DNA from: a virus
IMG/VR virus record: IMGVR_UViG_3300050821_016057
Coordinates: 1-64,000 of that record
Length of the DNA stretch: 64,000 nt
Direction: 5' to 3' (one strand)
Below, piece after piece: positions 32,839 to 40,600 of the stretch. Both the position numbers and the translations under genes were made by a program. The notes below the pieces were generated by a model. That model did not search any database and had not been told where the DNA came from. It saw only the letters and a list, made by a program, of their open reading frames with translations. Within the stretch, counting starts at the first letter, position 1; each line of letters opens with the position of its first letter.

Positions 32839-32876
32839 CCCCGAGCCCGGGCGTCGTGCAAGTCTTTTTATCTGGA

Positions 32877-32894
32877 CCCAAACCCGGGTTTGGG
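32877..32894. repeat. 18-bp palindrome, copy 8
   Basis: Lies between the reverse moron operon and the forward membrane-protein gene, so again between divergent transcription units. Confidence 0.95.
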
Positions 32895-32898
32895 GAGG

Positions 32899-32927
32899 TG
32901 GCACGGCCGGCCGCCCCGTGAGAGGCT
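32899..32927 (+). promoter_or_regulatory. Late-like promoter TGGCAC-N17-GAGGCT, leaderless
   Basis: GAGGCT differs from TAGGCT at the first base. It ends 6 nt before ATG 32934, as in the other leaderless late genes. Confidence 0.4.
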
Positions 32928-32933
32928 CCCCGG

Positions 32934-33455
32934 ATGTACAAGCTGGAGGACGTGCTGACCCTGCCGACCGGGTGCCTGGTCGTGCTGCTCGCGGTGGTGA
33001 CGCTGCTGCTGCGCCGGCTGATCGAGGCCCTGAACCCGTCGCTGTCTAAGGACACCCCGGCGACGCGCGGGCAGCGGGTGTGGGAGATGTTCTGCCTGCC
33101 GGCCCTGCCGGCCGCGCTGGGCACGCTGTTCTGCTCGGTCGTCCCGCCGCGCATGTACCCGTACCCGGCCGTCGCCATGGTGACCCCGCTCAGCCTGGCC
33201 ACGTACGGGTTTACGCTGGGCTGGTTCAGCTCGGGCGGGTACCGGGCGATCGCCGCGCTGCTCCAGCGGAAGTGGAACGTGGCCATCCCGGGGGGGAGCG
33301 ACCCCCCGCCCCCGATCCCGGCGGCCGCGCTGGGCGGGGTGCCGGTGCGGGTGTGCAGCCACTGCAAGACCTGCTGGAGCCCCCCGCCCGAGCCGTGCCC
33401 CAACTGCCACGAGGTGCCGACCCGGCGCGACCTGCCGGCCCTACCCCCGAAGTGA
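32934..33455 (+). CDS. Membrane protein with C-terminal zinc-ribbon pattern (holin candidate)
   Basis: The 173-residue product has hydrophobic segments near residues 10-26 (LPTGCLVVLLAVVTLLL), 53-72 and 78-108. The C-terminal part has CSHCKTC and CPNC, the spacing of a zinc ribbon. Its position at the end of the late block and its size suggest a holin, but the zinc-ribbon tail is not typical of holins. A membrane protein of other function is equally possible. Confidence 0.5.
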   Translation: MYKLEDVLTLPTGCLVVLLAVVTLLLRRLIEALNPSLSKDTPATRGQRVWEMFCLPALPAALGTLFCSVVPPRMYPYPAVAMVTPLSLATYGFTLGWFSSGGYRAIAALLQRKWNVAIPGGSDPPPPIPAAALGGVPVRVCSHCKTCWSPPPEPCPNCHEVPTRRDLPALPPK

Positions 33456-33679
33456 GCCCTCGCGCGCGTGCGCATTAAGATCTTAAGTATTTTAAGAGAT
33501 AGGGGTAGGTATCCCCATACCTATACCCCTTAGGTAGGGAGTGGGGTAGGGGGGTACGGGGGGGAGGGTTGGTTCGTCGGTCCCTGGCGGGACCTCCCGC
33601 TCGCAGGCAAAGCCTGCTCGCCGCCCAGGTGTTGGTAGGTTGGAAAAGCACCGGTGCGAAAGTACTTGGAGGGTGGGGA
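33456..33679. promoter_or_regulatory. AT-rich palindromic island at the late/early boundary
   Basis: No gene is seen here. In order: TTAAGATCTTAA (33475-33486, perfect palindrome) followed by CTTAAG and TTTTAAG; a hairpin 33502-33529 (GGGGTAGGTAT, loop CCCC, ATACCTATACCCC); a G-rich stretch; hairpin GGTCCC/GGGACC (33579-33594); and hairpin GCAGGC-AAA-GCCTGC (33603-33617). The AT content stands out strongly. It may hold an origin, a terminator set for the late block, or operators. Confidence 0.5.
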
Positions 33680-33697
33680 CCCAAACCCGGGTTTGGG
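33680..33697. repeat. 18-bp palindrome, copy 9
   Basis: 15 bp upstream of CATAAG at 33713 and 28 nt before ATG 33726 of the first early gene. Confidence 0.95.
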
Positions 33698-33708
33698 TGG
33701 TCGGGTGG

Positions 33709-33719
33709 GCGGCATAAGG
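33709..33719 (+). promoter_or_regulatory. Early-type promoter motif GCGGCATAAGG
   Basis: CATAAG at 33713-33718, 7 nt before ATG 33726. It opens the early block. Confidence 0.55.
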
Positions 33720-33725
33720 TCGGGC

Positions 33726-35222
33726 ATGAGCAGGGTCCTGGTCAGGGTCGACAACCGCGTGCGAGTCCCGATCGGGGGGGAGGTCAGCGAGCGGCTGGCC
33801 TCTCACATCCGCGAGGACTTCACGCACGACAACCCGCAGCGGGAGATGCTGCGCCGGATCGGCAAGCCGTTCTGGGGCGAGCCCAAGACGATCGAGACGT
33901 GGGGGATCGGGTCGCCCTCGGGCCGGGGGGACGGGACCGACGAGCTGACCGTGCCGCGCGGCGGGATGGCGAGGGTTCGGGCCCGGCTGGAGGAGGCGGG
34001 GCTGCGCCGGCAGGTGTCGGACGAGCGGGAGCCCGGGGACCCGTCGGGCGAGTCGATGCCCGAGCACCGGGTGGAGCTGTACCCGTACCAGGAGCACGCG
34101 GTGCAGCAGGCGCTGGCCCGGGAGTGCGGGATCCTGCGCGCCCCGACAGGCTCGGGAAAAACGTGCATCGCGTTCGGGTTCATGGCGCGGGCCAAGGTCT
34201 GCACGCTCGTGATCGTGTACAACGCCGGCCTGTTCGACCAGTGGGTGAAGCGGGCCGGCAAGGAGTTGGGGCTGGGGGAGGGGGACTGCGGGGTGATCCG
34301 CGGCTCGGCGCGCCGGCTGCGCCCGTTCACGGTGGCGATGCAGCAGACGCTGTCGGCGCGCGGGGTGGACGAGCGGTTGCGCGGGTACTTCGGGGCGGTG
34401 GTGGTGGACGAGACCCACCGGGCGGCCGCCCGGACTATGTTCGCGGCGGTCGACCCGTTCCCGGCCCGCTACCGGCTGGGGATCAGCGCGGACCACCGGA
34501 GGAAGGACCAGAAGGAGTTCTTGACCGAGGACCTGTTCGGCCCGGTGATCGACGACATCAAGCGCAAGGACCTGATCAAGTCGGGGCACGTGCTGGACGT
34601 GCAGGTGCGGGTGATCCCGACCGACTTCGAGGCCGACTGGTACGGGATGCCGACCGACGACGAGCCCGACCGGGAGGTGGACACGGTGCGGCTCAACCGG
34701 GAGCTGAGCGAGGACTTCGCCCGGAACGAGCTGATCCTGTCGGCCGTGCTGGACGAGCAGCAGCGTGGCGAGCAGGTGCTGGTGTTCTCGCACCTGCGCG
34801 AGCACTGCCAGGTGCTGGACCAGCGGTTGGTCGGGCTGGGGGTCCGGACCGGGTTCCTGATCGGCGGGGCCGACTACCGGCCGGAGTTCGTGAAGACGGT
34901 GGCGGGCCTGGAGGGCGGGTCGGTGAGGGTCGGGGTGGGGACGTTCCAGGCGGTCGGGCAGGCGATCGACCTGCCCACCGTGAGCGCGGGGGTGTGCGCG
35001 ACCCCGATCGGCTCGAACCGGCAGGTGTTCAACCAGGTGAGGGGCCGGTTCTGCCGGACCAGCGCGGGCAAGACGACCGCGCGCCTCTACTACCCGTGGG
35101 ACCGGCACGTGTTCGGGCTGAAGCACCTGCAGAACATCGTGAGCTGGAACGCCGACGTGGTGGTCCGCGACGAGGACGGCGAGTGGGTGGACGGGCGCCG
35201 GTACTTGAAGCGCCCCGGGTAG
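33726..35222 (+). CDS. SF2 DNA helicase
   Basis: The 498-residue protein has Walker A APTGSGKT near residue 138, motif II VVDETH near 228, a SAD-type motif III (LGISADHRRKD) and motif VI NQVRGRFCR near 437. These place it among superfamily 2 helicases of the UvsW/RecG-like DEAH group. The N-terminal 110 residues are specific. In T4-like systems UvsW-type helicases process branched DNA and end origin-initiated replication. It is the first gene after the AT-rich island. Confidence 0.85.
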   Translation: MSRVLVRVDNRVRVPIGGEVSERLASHIREDFTHDNPQREMLRRIGKPFWGEPKTIETWGIGSPSGRGDGTDELTVPRGGMARVRARLEEAGLRRQVSDEREPGDPSGESMPEHRVELYPYQEHAVQQALARECGILRAPTGSGKTCIAFGFMARAKVCTLVIVYNAGLFDQWVKRAGKELGLGEGDCGVIRGSARRLRPFTVAMQQTLSARGVDERLRGYFGAVVVDETHRAAARTMFAAVDPFPARYRLGISADHRRKDQKEFLTEDLFGPVIDDIKRKDLIKSGHVLDVQVRVIPTDFEADWYGMPTDDEPDREVDTVRLNRELSEDFARNELILSAVLDEQQRGEQVLVFSHLREHCQVLDQRLVGLGVRTGFLIGGADYRPEFVKTVAGLEGGSVRVGVGTFQAVGQAIDLPTVSAGVCATPIGSNRQVFNQVRGRFCRTSAGKTTARLYYPWDRHVFGLKHLQNIVSWNADVVVRDEDGEWVDGRRYLKRPG

Positions 35223-35245
35223 CAGCTCGACCGGAGCAACCTCTG

Positions 35246-35256
35246 GCGGCATAAGG
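35246..35256 (+). promoter_or_regulatory. Early-type promoter motif GCGGCATAAGG
   Basis: CATAAG at 35250-35255, about 70 nt before ATG 35326, followed at 35268 by a late-type box. The region between 35223 and 35325 is otherwise empty. Confidence 0.5.
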
Positions 35257-35267
35257 GGCTCCGGCAG

Positions 35268-35273
35268 TAGGCT
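35268..35273 (+). promoter_or_regulatory. Late-type -10 box TAGGCT behind an early-type motif
   Basis: TAGGCT, with TGGCGG 18 bp upstream. Tandem early and late boxes here could allow transcription at both stages. Confidence 0.4.
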
Positions 35274-35325
35274 TGTCGGTCCGAGTAGCACACCAGTGTC
35301 GGCACACTCTGAGGAGGCACGTCGA

Positions 35326-35724
35326 ATGAGGAAGCGGAGCGAGGTAGGCGGGGCGGAAGAGCGCGCGAACCCCAAGTACGAGGCTGGGATGGACACCCAC
35401 CAGGAGGACGCCCGGGGCCCAAACCCGGGTTTGGGTCCCACCCTGGACCCGCCCGAGCCGGGGGCGGTGGTGTTCGGGGACCGGACGTTCCGGGCCGTGT
35501 GGGGGGAGGAGAAGATCACGCCGGTGCCGGGCAGCTACTCGACCGTGACGGTGGGGCCGTTCGAGAGCCTGTTCGTGGTGGCGGCGGGCGGGGACGCGGC
35601 GCGGGCGCTCGACCACGCCAACCGGGAGCTGGCCGCGTTCGCGGAGGTGGAGCGGGAGCGCAAGGTCCAGTCGTTCCTGAACAAGACGCGCCAGGTCACC
35701 GCCGGCGCGAAGGGGGACCGCTGA
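35326..35724 (+). CDS. Hypothetical protein, palindrome read in frame
   Basis: I choose ATG 35326 because AGGAGG lies 9 nt upstream. The 132-residue product starts MRKRSEVGGAEE, a start motif shared with two other genes. Residues 31-36 are PNPGLG, encoded by palindrome copy 10 in a disordered linker. A small folded domain follows (AVVFGDRTFRAVWGEEKITP, then helix). The stop overlaps the next ATG. Function is unknown. Confidence 0.55.
   Translation: MRKRSEVGGAEERANPKYEAGMDTHQEDARGPNPGLGPTLDPPEPGAVVFGDRTFRAVWGEEKITPVPGSYSTVTVGPFESLFVVAAGGDAARALDHANRELAAFAEVERERKVQSFLNKTRQVTAGAKGDR
35418..35435. repeat. 18-bp palindrome, copy 10 (inside a gene)
   Basis: Read in frame as PNPGLG, 92 nt after the start codon at 35326. 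Confidence 0.95.
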
Positions 35725-36212
35725 TGGCCATGCAGGCCGGGGTGACCACGTTCGCCAACACGGGGGAGTTCCTGGGGGGCCGGGGGACCAAGAAGCCCAG
35801 GGCCAAGACGCTGCCGCCCAGCGTGATGGCCAAGAGTCGGTCGATGGTGCTGAGCATGATGCGGACGGGCGACTGGTCGGGCGCGAACGGGCGCGACTAC
35901 GTGGCGCTGTTCCAGATCCTGCACGAGCGGGTGTACGGGGTGCCGGCGAGCGAGCTGGACTCGCACGGGTGCTTCTTCGCCGCCGGGATGGCCGCCCAGC
36001 TGGTGGACCGGCAGTTCGGGGGGGACCCGGGCGCGATGGTGCAGTACATGCGGTGGGTGTGGGAGCGGGAGGTGGGCCGGGAGAAGTGGCGGCGCGAGAA
36101 CCCCGACCAGTCGAGGGGCGGTAGGATTGGCTACCGGGCGCTGCTCACGGGCAGCTACTTCCTGACCGACTACCGGATCGACGCGCAGCGCAGGAAGGCG
36201 AAGGGGCTGTGA
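35724..36212 (+). CDS. Hypothetical protein
   Basis: ATG 35724 overlaps the preceding stop (TGATG). The 162-residue product is helical with aromatic residues (MRTGDWSGANGRDYVALFQI, QYMRWVWEREVGREKWRREN). Similar small helical proteins are common in phage replication blocks. No family is recognised. Confidence 0.5.
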   Translation: MAMQAGVTTFANTGEFLGGRGTKKPRAKTLPPSVMAKSRSMVLSMMRTGDWSGANGRDYVALFQILHERVYGVPASELDSHGCFFAAGMAAQLVDRQFGGDPGAMVQYMRWVWEREVGREKWRRENPDQSRGGRIGYRALLTGSYFLTDYRIDAQRRKAKGL

Positions 36213-36544
36213 GCGGCGAGACGGTGGGCGAGATCGTGTCCCGGACGATCGAGAGCGGCGAGACGGTGGGCGAGATCGTGGCCCAGATGGTCGAGGAAAC
36301 GGCCGACCACGCGAGGATGCACCGGCACGCGGCCGGCCGGACCCGGTGGGTGATCGAGGAGGTGTCGCCGGGCGGCAACGGTCGCGTCCTCTACGCGTAC
36401 ACGCGGGGCCGGTGGACCGCGCAGGACACCAAGCGGGTCGCCCGGGTGATGGGCCCGAGTGGCGCGTTCACCCGCCGGCTGGCCACGCCCGGCGACGCCC
36501 GGTGCGCCCATACCGAGAACCGGAAGACCGAGGTGACCACGTGA
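36209..36544 (+). CDS. Hypothetical protein with duplicated N-terminal repeat
   Basis: GTG 36209 overlaps the preceding stop. The 111-residue product begins with two 14-residue units, SGETVGEIVSRTIE and SGETVGEIVAQMVE, encoded by a 28-nt exact DNA repeat 42 nt apart. The rest contains a short strand pair (VLYAYTRGRWTAQD) and a basic end. The duplication looks recent, since the codons are identical. Confidence 0.5.
   Translation: MSGETVGEIVSRTIESGETVGEIVAQMVEETADHARMHRHAAGRTRWVIEEVSPGGNGRVLYAYTRGRWTAQDTKRVARVMGPSGAFTRRLATPGDARCAHTENRKTEVTT
36211..36280 (+). repeat. 28-nt direct repeat (two copies, 42 nt period)
   Basis: Copies at 36211-36238 and 36253-36280 encode the repeated SGETVGEIV. Confidence 0.8.
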
Positions 36545-36807
36545 GGTTCAGCATCCGGAGGCGGCACGGCCTGGCCAGCCTGGACGGGGTGTACGTGGGG
36601 CACACGGGCGGGACGTTCGAGGTGTTCGACCCGCCCTGGTGGCACGTGCGGAGGTGGTGGCGGTGGTGGCGGTCCAAGCGGGCCAAGGGGGAGGTCGAGT
36701 TCAAGACGTTGCTGACGGCCGGGGGGGAGGTGGTGCGGGTGGTGCGGGTCTGGGAGGTGGTGCCGGTCCCGCGCCGGAGGGTCGAGGACCAGTTCAGGAT
36801 TCGCTGA
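36541..36807 (+). CDS. Trp- and Arg-rich small protein
   Basis: GTG 36541 overlaps the previous stop. The 88-residue product contains PPWWHVRRWWRWWRSKRAKG near residues 31-50, a cationic and aromatic stretch like that of membrane-active or nucleic-acid-binding peptides. Beta strands follow (FKTLLTAGGEVVRVVRVWEV). Function is unknown. Confidence 0.5.
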   Translation: MRFSIRRRHGLASLDGVYVGHTGGTFEVFDPPWWHVRRWWRWWRSKRAKGEVEFKTLLTAGGEVVRVVRVWEVVPVPRRRVEDQFRIR

Positions 36808-36815
36808 GGCGAGAC

Positions 36816-38339
36816 ATGCGCAAGAGGTCGGAGGAGGAGAAGGCAGAGGAGCGCCCGCGTTCGAAAGAAGCCGATATAATTCATGACATAATCAACGAGC
36901 AGGCGGTGATCGCCGCGGTGCTGGCCGACTGGGGCGGGGAGGCGGCGAAGCTGCTCGACAAGTACCAGCCGGACACGTTCCTGGCCGAGGAGCACCGGGC
37001 CGGGTGGGCGGCCCTCCAGGAGCTGCGCAGGCGCAAGCTCGAGTACGACCCGGCCGCGCTCGCCCGGTACGCGGGGCCCAAGTGCGACGTCGAGTACCTG
37101 GGCAAGCTTTCGGCGCTGCGGCCGGACGCGCTGGGGTCGGCCGACCTCGGGCACTTCGTGGACGGGCTGCTCTGGGACAAGCAGCGGGCGAGCGCGGTCA
37201 CGGGACCGATCAGCGCGCTGCTCGAGGCGGTCCGGGACCCGAGGGCCGACCAGGCCAGGGTGCGCGCGCTGGCCCGGCACGTCGGGGAGGCGTTCGAGGG
37301 CGGGACGGGCCGGGGCCGGTACCTGCACGACGGGGCCGAGCTGGTCAGGAGCCAGATGGGGGAGATCCGCAAGCGAGTGGCCGGCCACGCCACGTACAGC
37401 TACGGGATCGACGGGCTGGACACCAACCTGGAGACGGGCGAGCGGCGGATGCTCCCCGGTCCAGCGCCCGGACAGATCACCGTCTTCACCGCGGTCAGCG
37501 GAAGCGGGAAAACTACTGCGGCCGGCCGCGCCACCCTGGGGATCGCCCGGCAGAGGAAGCGGGTGCTCTACGGCGCGTACGAGATGGGCGGCGGGATGAC
37601 GCTGGAGCTGCTGGCGTGCATGAGCCTCGGGTGGAGCCGGAGCCGGCTGATGAGCGGGCAGACGCAGGACACGAGCGCGCCGGCCAAGACCCCGATGGGG
37701 GCGAGGGAGCAGATCGAGCTGGAGGAGCGGATGCACTCCATCACCCCGTGGGTGCGGTTCATGCGCAACCCGTTCCGGCAGCGGGGGGTGCAGAAGCGGT
37801 CGAACGAGCGCAACCTCGACACCATCCAGGAGCAGATTGTGGACAGCGGGTGCGAGGTGTACGTGGCCGACCTGTGGAAGCGGTGCCTGGTCGACGCCCG
37901 GCCGGAGGCCGAGGAGGACGCGCTCAACCAGCAGCAGGCGATGGCCGAGGAGACGCGCGTGCACTGCATCCTGCTCCAGCAGCAGCGACTGAAGGACGTC
38001 GAGCAGCGTCCCGACAAGCGGCCGACCCGCGAGGGGATCAAGGGGAGCAGCGCGTGGGTGGAGGTGGCGGACACGATCGTGGGCTGGCACCTGCCCAGCC
38101 TGTGGAAGAGCGTGTCGGCCGACACCATCGAGGGGTTCGTGCTCAAGCAGCGGTACGGGGTGTACCCGCAGGGGGTCGAGTTCGCGTGGTCGGCCGAGCA
38201 CGGGTCGATCACGGGCGGGACCCCGATCGAGTACAAGCACTCGCAGGAGGAGTCGGGCGGGGTGTTCGGCGGGGAGTTCCGGTCGCCCGAGCTGGGCGGG
38301 GCGGGTGGCGGTCACGGCAAGGGAAGGCGGAGGAAGTGA
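36816..38339 (+). CDS. DnaB-like replicative helicase
   Basis: ATG 36816 starts a 507-residue protein with MRKRSEEEKAEE, the same start motif as two other genes. An N-terminal helical domain (INEQAVIAAVLADWGGEAAKLL) resembles the DnaB N-domain; Walker A is SGSGKTT near residue 228, followed by RVLYGAYEMGGGMT (the DnaB EM motif), and a Walker B strand with VYVADLW. It should form the hexamer that unwinds DNA at the fork, with the primase at 39650. Low-complexity Gly/Arg/Lys end. Confidence 0.8.
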   Translation: MRKRSEEEKAEERPRSKEADIIHDIINEQAVIAAVLADWGGEAAKLLDKYQPDTFLAEEHRAGWAALQELRRRKLEYDPAALARYAGPKCDVEYLGKLSALRPDALGSADLGHFVDGLLWDKQRASAVTGPISALLEAVRDPRADQARVRALARHVGEAFEGGTGRGRYLHDGAELVRSQMGEIRKRVAGHATYSYGIDGLDTNLETGERRMLPGPAPGQITVFTAVSGSGKTTAAGRATLGIARQRKRVLYGAYEMGGGMTLELLACMSLGWSRSRLMSGQTQDTSAPAKTPMGAREQIELEERMHSITPWVRFMRNPFRQRGVQKRSNERNLDTIQEQIVDSGCEVYVADLWKRCLVDARPEAEEDALNQQQAMAEETRVHCILLQQQRLKDVEQRPDKRPTREGIKGSSAWVEVADTIVGWHLPSLWKSVSADTIEGFVLKQRYGVYPQGVEFAWSAEHGSITGGTPIEYKHSQEESGGVFGGEFRSPELGGAGGGHGKGRRRK

Positions 38340-38818
38340 TGGCGAAGTTGAAGGTTTTCAAGCTGGGCCCCAACGCGCTCCAGGGGTCGGGGAACCCCCC
38401 CTACGAGAAGGAGATGTGGGGGGCGTCGGTCGAGGGGGTGGCCCTGTGTTCCCACGGAGACACGGAGGACGACGCGGTTTGCCGGTTGGCCGAGGAGTTG
38501 GGCAATTGGGTGATAGGGCACCGGTCCCGCATCGTGGAGTTGGGTCAGAAACTTGGAGAACCCCGAATGGTGTTCGAGGCCGAGGCCAAGAAGCGGGTGG
38601 AGCACTACGACAGTGGTTATTCGAGGGTCGAGGTAGACTTTCAGGGGGCTTCTGTAATTGAGGGACACCACGCGTTCATCGGTATCCAATTGGACGCGGC
38701 CGCCAGCCAGCTGGAGGAGCACCACTTCGTCCAGAAGCACGTGGTTCTGGAGGACGGCCGAACAGTCGACTTCATCCGGAAGCGGTACCGGGTGACGCTG
38801 GAGGAGATCAAGGAGTGA
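38339..38818 (+). CDS. Hypothetical protein, lower GC
   Basis: ATG 38339 overlaps the helicase stop. The 159-residue product has a LAEELGNWVIGHRSRIVELGQ helix and a C-terminal strand-rich part (HHFVQKHVVLEDGRTVDF). Base composition is lower in GC than its neighbours, which hints at transfer together with the following HNH gene. Function is unknown. Confidence 0.55.
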   Translation: MAKLKVFKLGPNALQGSGNPPYEKEMWGASVEGVALCSHGDTEDDAVCRLAEELGNWVIGHRSRIVELGQKLGEPRMVFEAEAKKRVEHYDSGYSRVEVDFQGASVIEGHHAFIGIQLDAAASQLEEHHFVQKHVVLEDGRTVDFIRKRYRVTLEEIKE

Positions 38819-38822
38819 ATCA

Positions 38823-39296
38823 GTGAGGCGCCGGGTCACGCCGCCGAGGTCGCTGGCAGGCGGTTGGGTGGACCCGTCTAGTCTGCCCCGCGGGCCCAAC
38901 GGGCGGGCGCTCTGCCGGCGGTGCCTGCAGGAGGTGCCGGTCGGCCGGAGGACGTTCTGCTCGGGCGCCCAGATGGTCACCCGGTGGGCCGGTTACGGGA
39001 AGCCGAGGGTGCTCGTCGCCCCGGGGAGCGGGTGCGTGCACGAGCACATGGTGCGGAGCAACCCCGGGTACGCGCGCAAGTGCGTGCTGGCCCGGGACGG
39101 GGGGCGGTGCGCCGAGTGCCTGATGGTGGACCCATACTGGGAGATGGACCACGTCACCCCGGTCGCGGAGGGCGGGGGATCGTGCGGGCTCGAGAACCTG
39201 CGGACGCTCTGCCGAGTCCACCACCGGCTGGCGACCGCGGCACTAGCTAGGCGGAGGGCGGAGGCCCGAAAGGAGAACCCATGCTTATCCGGTTGA
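38823..39296 (+). CDS. HNH endonuclease
   Basis: GTG 38823 starts a 157-residue protein. CRRC and later C pairs precede CAECLMVDPYWEMDHVTPV near residue 97, then ENLRTLCRVHHR: this is an HNH fold (D-H, N, H) with zinc-binding Cys. Free-standing HNH genes in phages are often homing endonucleases, but they may also act in packaging. It sits between replication genes beside lower-GC ORFs, which fits a mobile gene. No intron was detected. Confidence 0.75.
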   Translation: MRRRVTPPRSLAGGWVDPSSLPRGPNGRALCRRCLQEVPVGRRTFCSGAQMVTRWAGYGKPRVLVAPGSGCVHEHMVRSNPGYARKCVLARDGGRCAECLMVDPYWEMDHVTPVAEGGGSCGLENLRTLCRVHHRLATAALARRRAEARKENPCLSG

Positions 39297-39303
39297 CGCA
39301 CCA

Positions 39304-39582
39304 ATGAGGCCGACACGTACGCAACTGGCACTGATTCGTATCGGGGTGCGCCAGCCGGAGCGACTGCCGCCCGTATACGGTTCTGGCGGCGGTTTCGTCG
39401 TGGCTGACCCGCGAACGATTCGGGCGCTCGTAGAGCAGGGTCTAGCGTTCCAGAAGCCGCACTTTTGTCGCGAGGACCTGAGCCAAGCGTGGCTGACTCG
39501 GGCAGCCTTTGCGCTTGTAGGGGCGCCTCCGCTGCCAGCCGACCGCGCTCATCCGTTCAAATCAGGCGAGGTGTGGCCGTGA
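39304..39582 (+). CDS. Hypothetical protein, lower GC
   Basis: The 92-residue ORF from ATG 39304 has mixed composition (LALIRIGVRQPERLPP, FVVADPRTIRALVEQGLAF) that may be a small winged-helix-like fold. Codon use is less GC-rich than usual here. It is coupled to a tiny ORF and then to the primase. Confidence 0.45.
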   Translation: MRPTRTQLALIRIGVRQPERLPPVYGSGGGFVVADPRTIRALVEQGLAFQKPHFCREDLSQAWLTRAAFALVGAPPLPADRAHPFKSGEVWP

Positions 39583-39653
39583 AGTGTATCAACCGGATAA
39601 GCATGGGAGAACCGATGAAGCACTTGACCGAGCACGACGAGCGTAAACGTTGA
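39579..39653 (+). CDS. Possible 24-residue peptide
   Basis: GTG 39579 overlaps the preceding stop, and its own stop overlaps the TTG of the primase. Product: starts MKCINRISMGEP and ends HDERKR. The overlaps on both sides suggest it is translated, perhaps to couple the primase. Confidence 0.35.
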   Translation: MKCINRISMGEPMKHLTEHDERKR

Positions 39654-40600
39654 GCCTCACCAAGCGGGCGCTCCAGAAGCTGGGGTTGGAGGTGGTGGAC
39701 AAGGGGGCGGACCGGCGCTGCTACGGGATCTGCCCGTTCCACCAGGACCGCCACCCCACCAACTGGTTTATCCGCCTCCGGGGGGAGCGGGCCGGGCAGC
39801 ATCACTGCTTCGCGTGCAAGGCCAAGGGCGGGCTGCTCGACCTGATCGCGCACCGGCGTGGCTGCTCGCTCAAGGGGGCGAGGGAGTGGCTGGACCAGCT
39901 GCGCGGGGGGGAGGAGGTGGAGGGGGTGCGGCTGCCCGAGGACGAGATCCGGCTGGTCGTGTCAGGCGTGGGCACGAGGGCGTTCCAGCTGCCTCGGGAG
40001 GTCCGGTTCGGGTCGCTGGGCAGCTGGACCCAGACGGCGCGCCGGTACGCGGAGCGGCGGCACTTGACCGAGGCCCAGGTGGCCGACTGGGGGATCGGCT
40101 ACGCGACGTCGGGCCGGCTGGCCGGTAGGATCGTGATCCCGGTGCGGGACCGGGACGGGGTCGCGTGGAGCTACATGGCCCGGACGTTCGCCGACCACCA
40201 GGCCCGGTACTACTACCCGGCCGAGCGGGAGCGGGCCGACCTGGACGTGGTCTTCGGCGAGCAGTGGTGGCCGAGGGACGGTACGCTCAGGCGGGAGACG
40301 GTCGTGGTGGCCGAGGGGGCGCTGAACGCGCTGGCGGTGGAGCGGGCGGTCGGCGGGTGGGCGTCGGTGGCCGCGCTGGGGGGCTCGGACGTGCGCCCCA
40401 TCCACGTGGGCAAGCTGGCCGCGTTCGGGACCGTGCTGGTGATGACCGACGACGACCGGGCGGGCGAGGGGGCGGCCGAGGAGCTGATGGTCGGGTTGGC
40501 CAGGCATACCCGGGTGGTGCGTGTTAGCCTGGGCGCCGGGATGGACGCGGACGACATGGACCCGGCCGAGCTGGAGGTGAGGTTGTGCCGCTCAACCTAG
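39650..40600 (+). CDS. DnaG-like primase
   Basis: I place the start at TTG 39650, overlapping the preceding stop. The 316-residue protein has the CHC2-type zinc site CPFHQDRHPTNWF with CFAC near residues 28-52, and a TOPRIM domain with VVAEGALNALA near 220 and MTDDDRAGEGAAEEL near 265. It lacks the long C-terminal helicase-binding domain of bacterial DnaG and is therefore short. It should make RNA primers with the DnaB-like helicase. Confidence 0.85.
   Translation: MSLTKRALQKLGLEVVDKGADRRCYGICPFHQDRHPTNWFIRLRGERAGQHHCFACKAKGGLLDLIAHRRGCSLKGAREWLDQLRGGEEVEGVRLPEDEIRLVVSGVGTRAFQLPREVRFGSLGSWTQTARRYAERRHLTEAQVADWGIGYATSGRLAGRIVIPVRDRDGVAWSYMARTFADHQARYYYPAERERADLDVVFGEQWWPRDGTLRRETVVVAEGALNALAVERAVGGWASVAALGGSDVRPIHVGKLAAFGTVLVMTDDDRAGEGAAEELMVGLARHTRVVRVSLGAGMDADDMDPAELEVRLCRST

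Noticed and set aside
32934-33455. Firm holin assignment
   Set aside because: Hydrophobic segments fit, but the zinc-ribbon end is atypical and no endolysin is adjacent. Kept only as a candidate.
36541-36807. Trp-rich segment as an antimicrobial peptide
   Set aside because: WW/R-rich composition is suggestive, but it is internal in a longer coupled gene without signal peptide or processing site.
38823-39296. HNH gene as part of an intron or intein
   Set aside because: The genes on both sides are complete and no split reading frame or intron core is visible.
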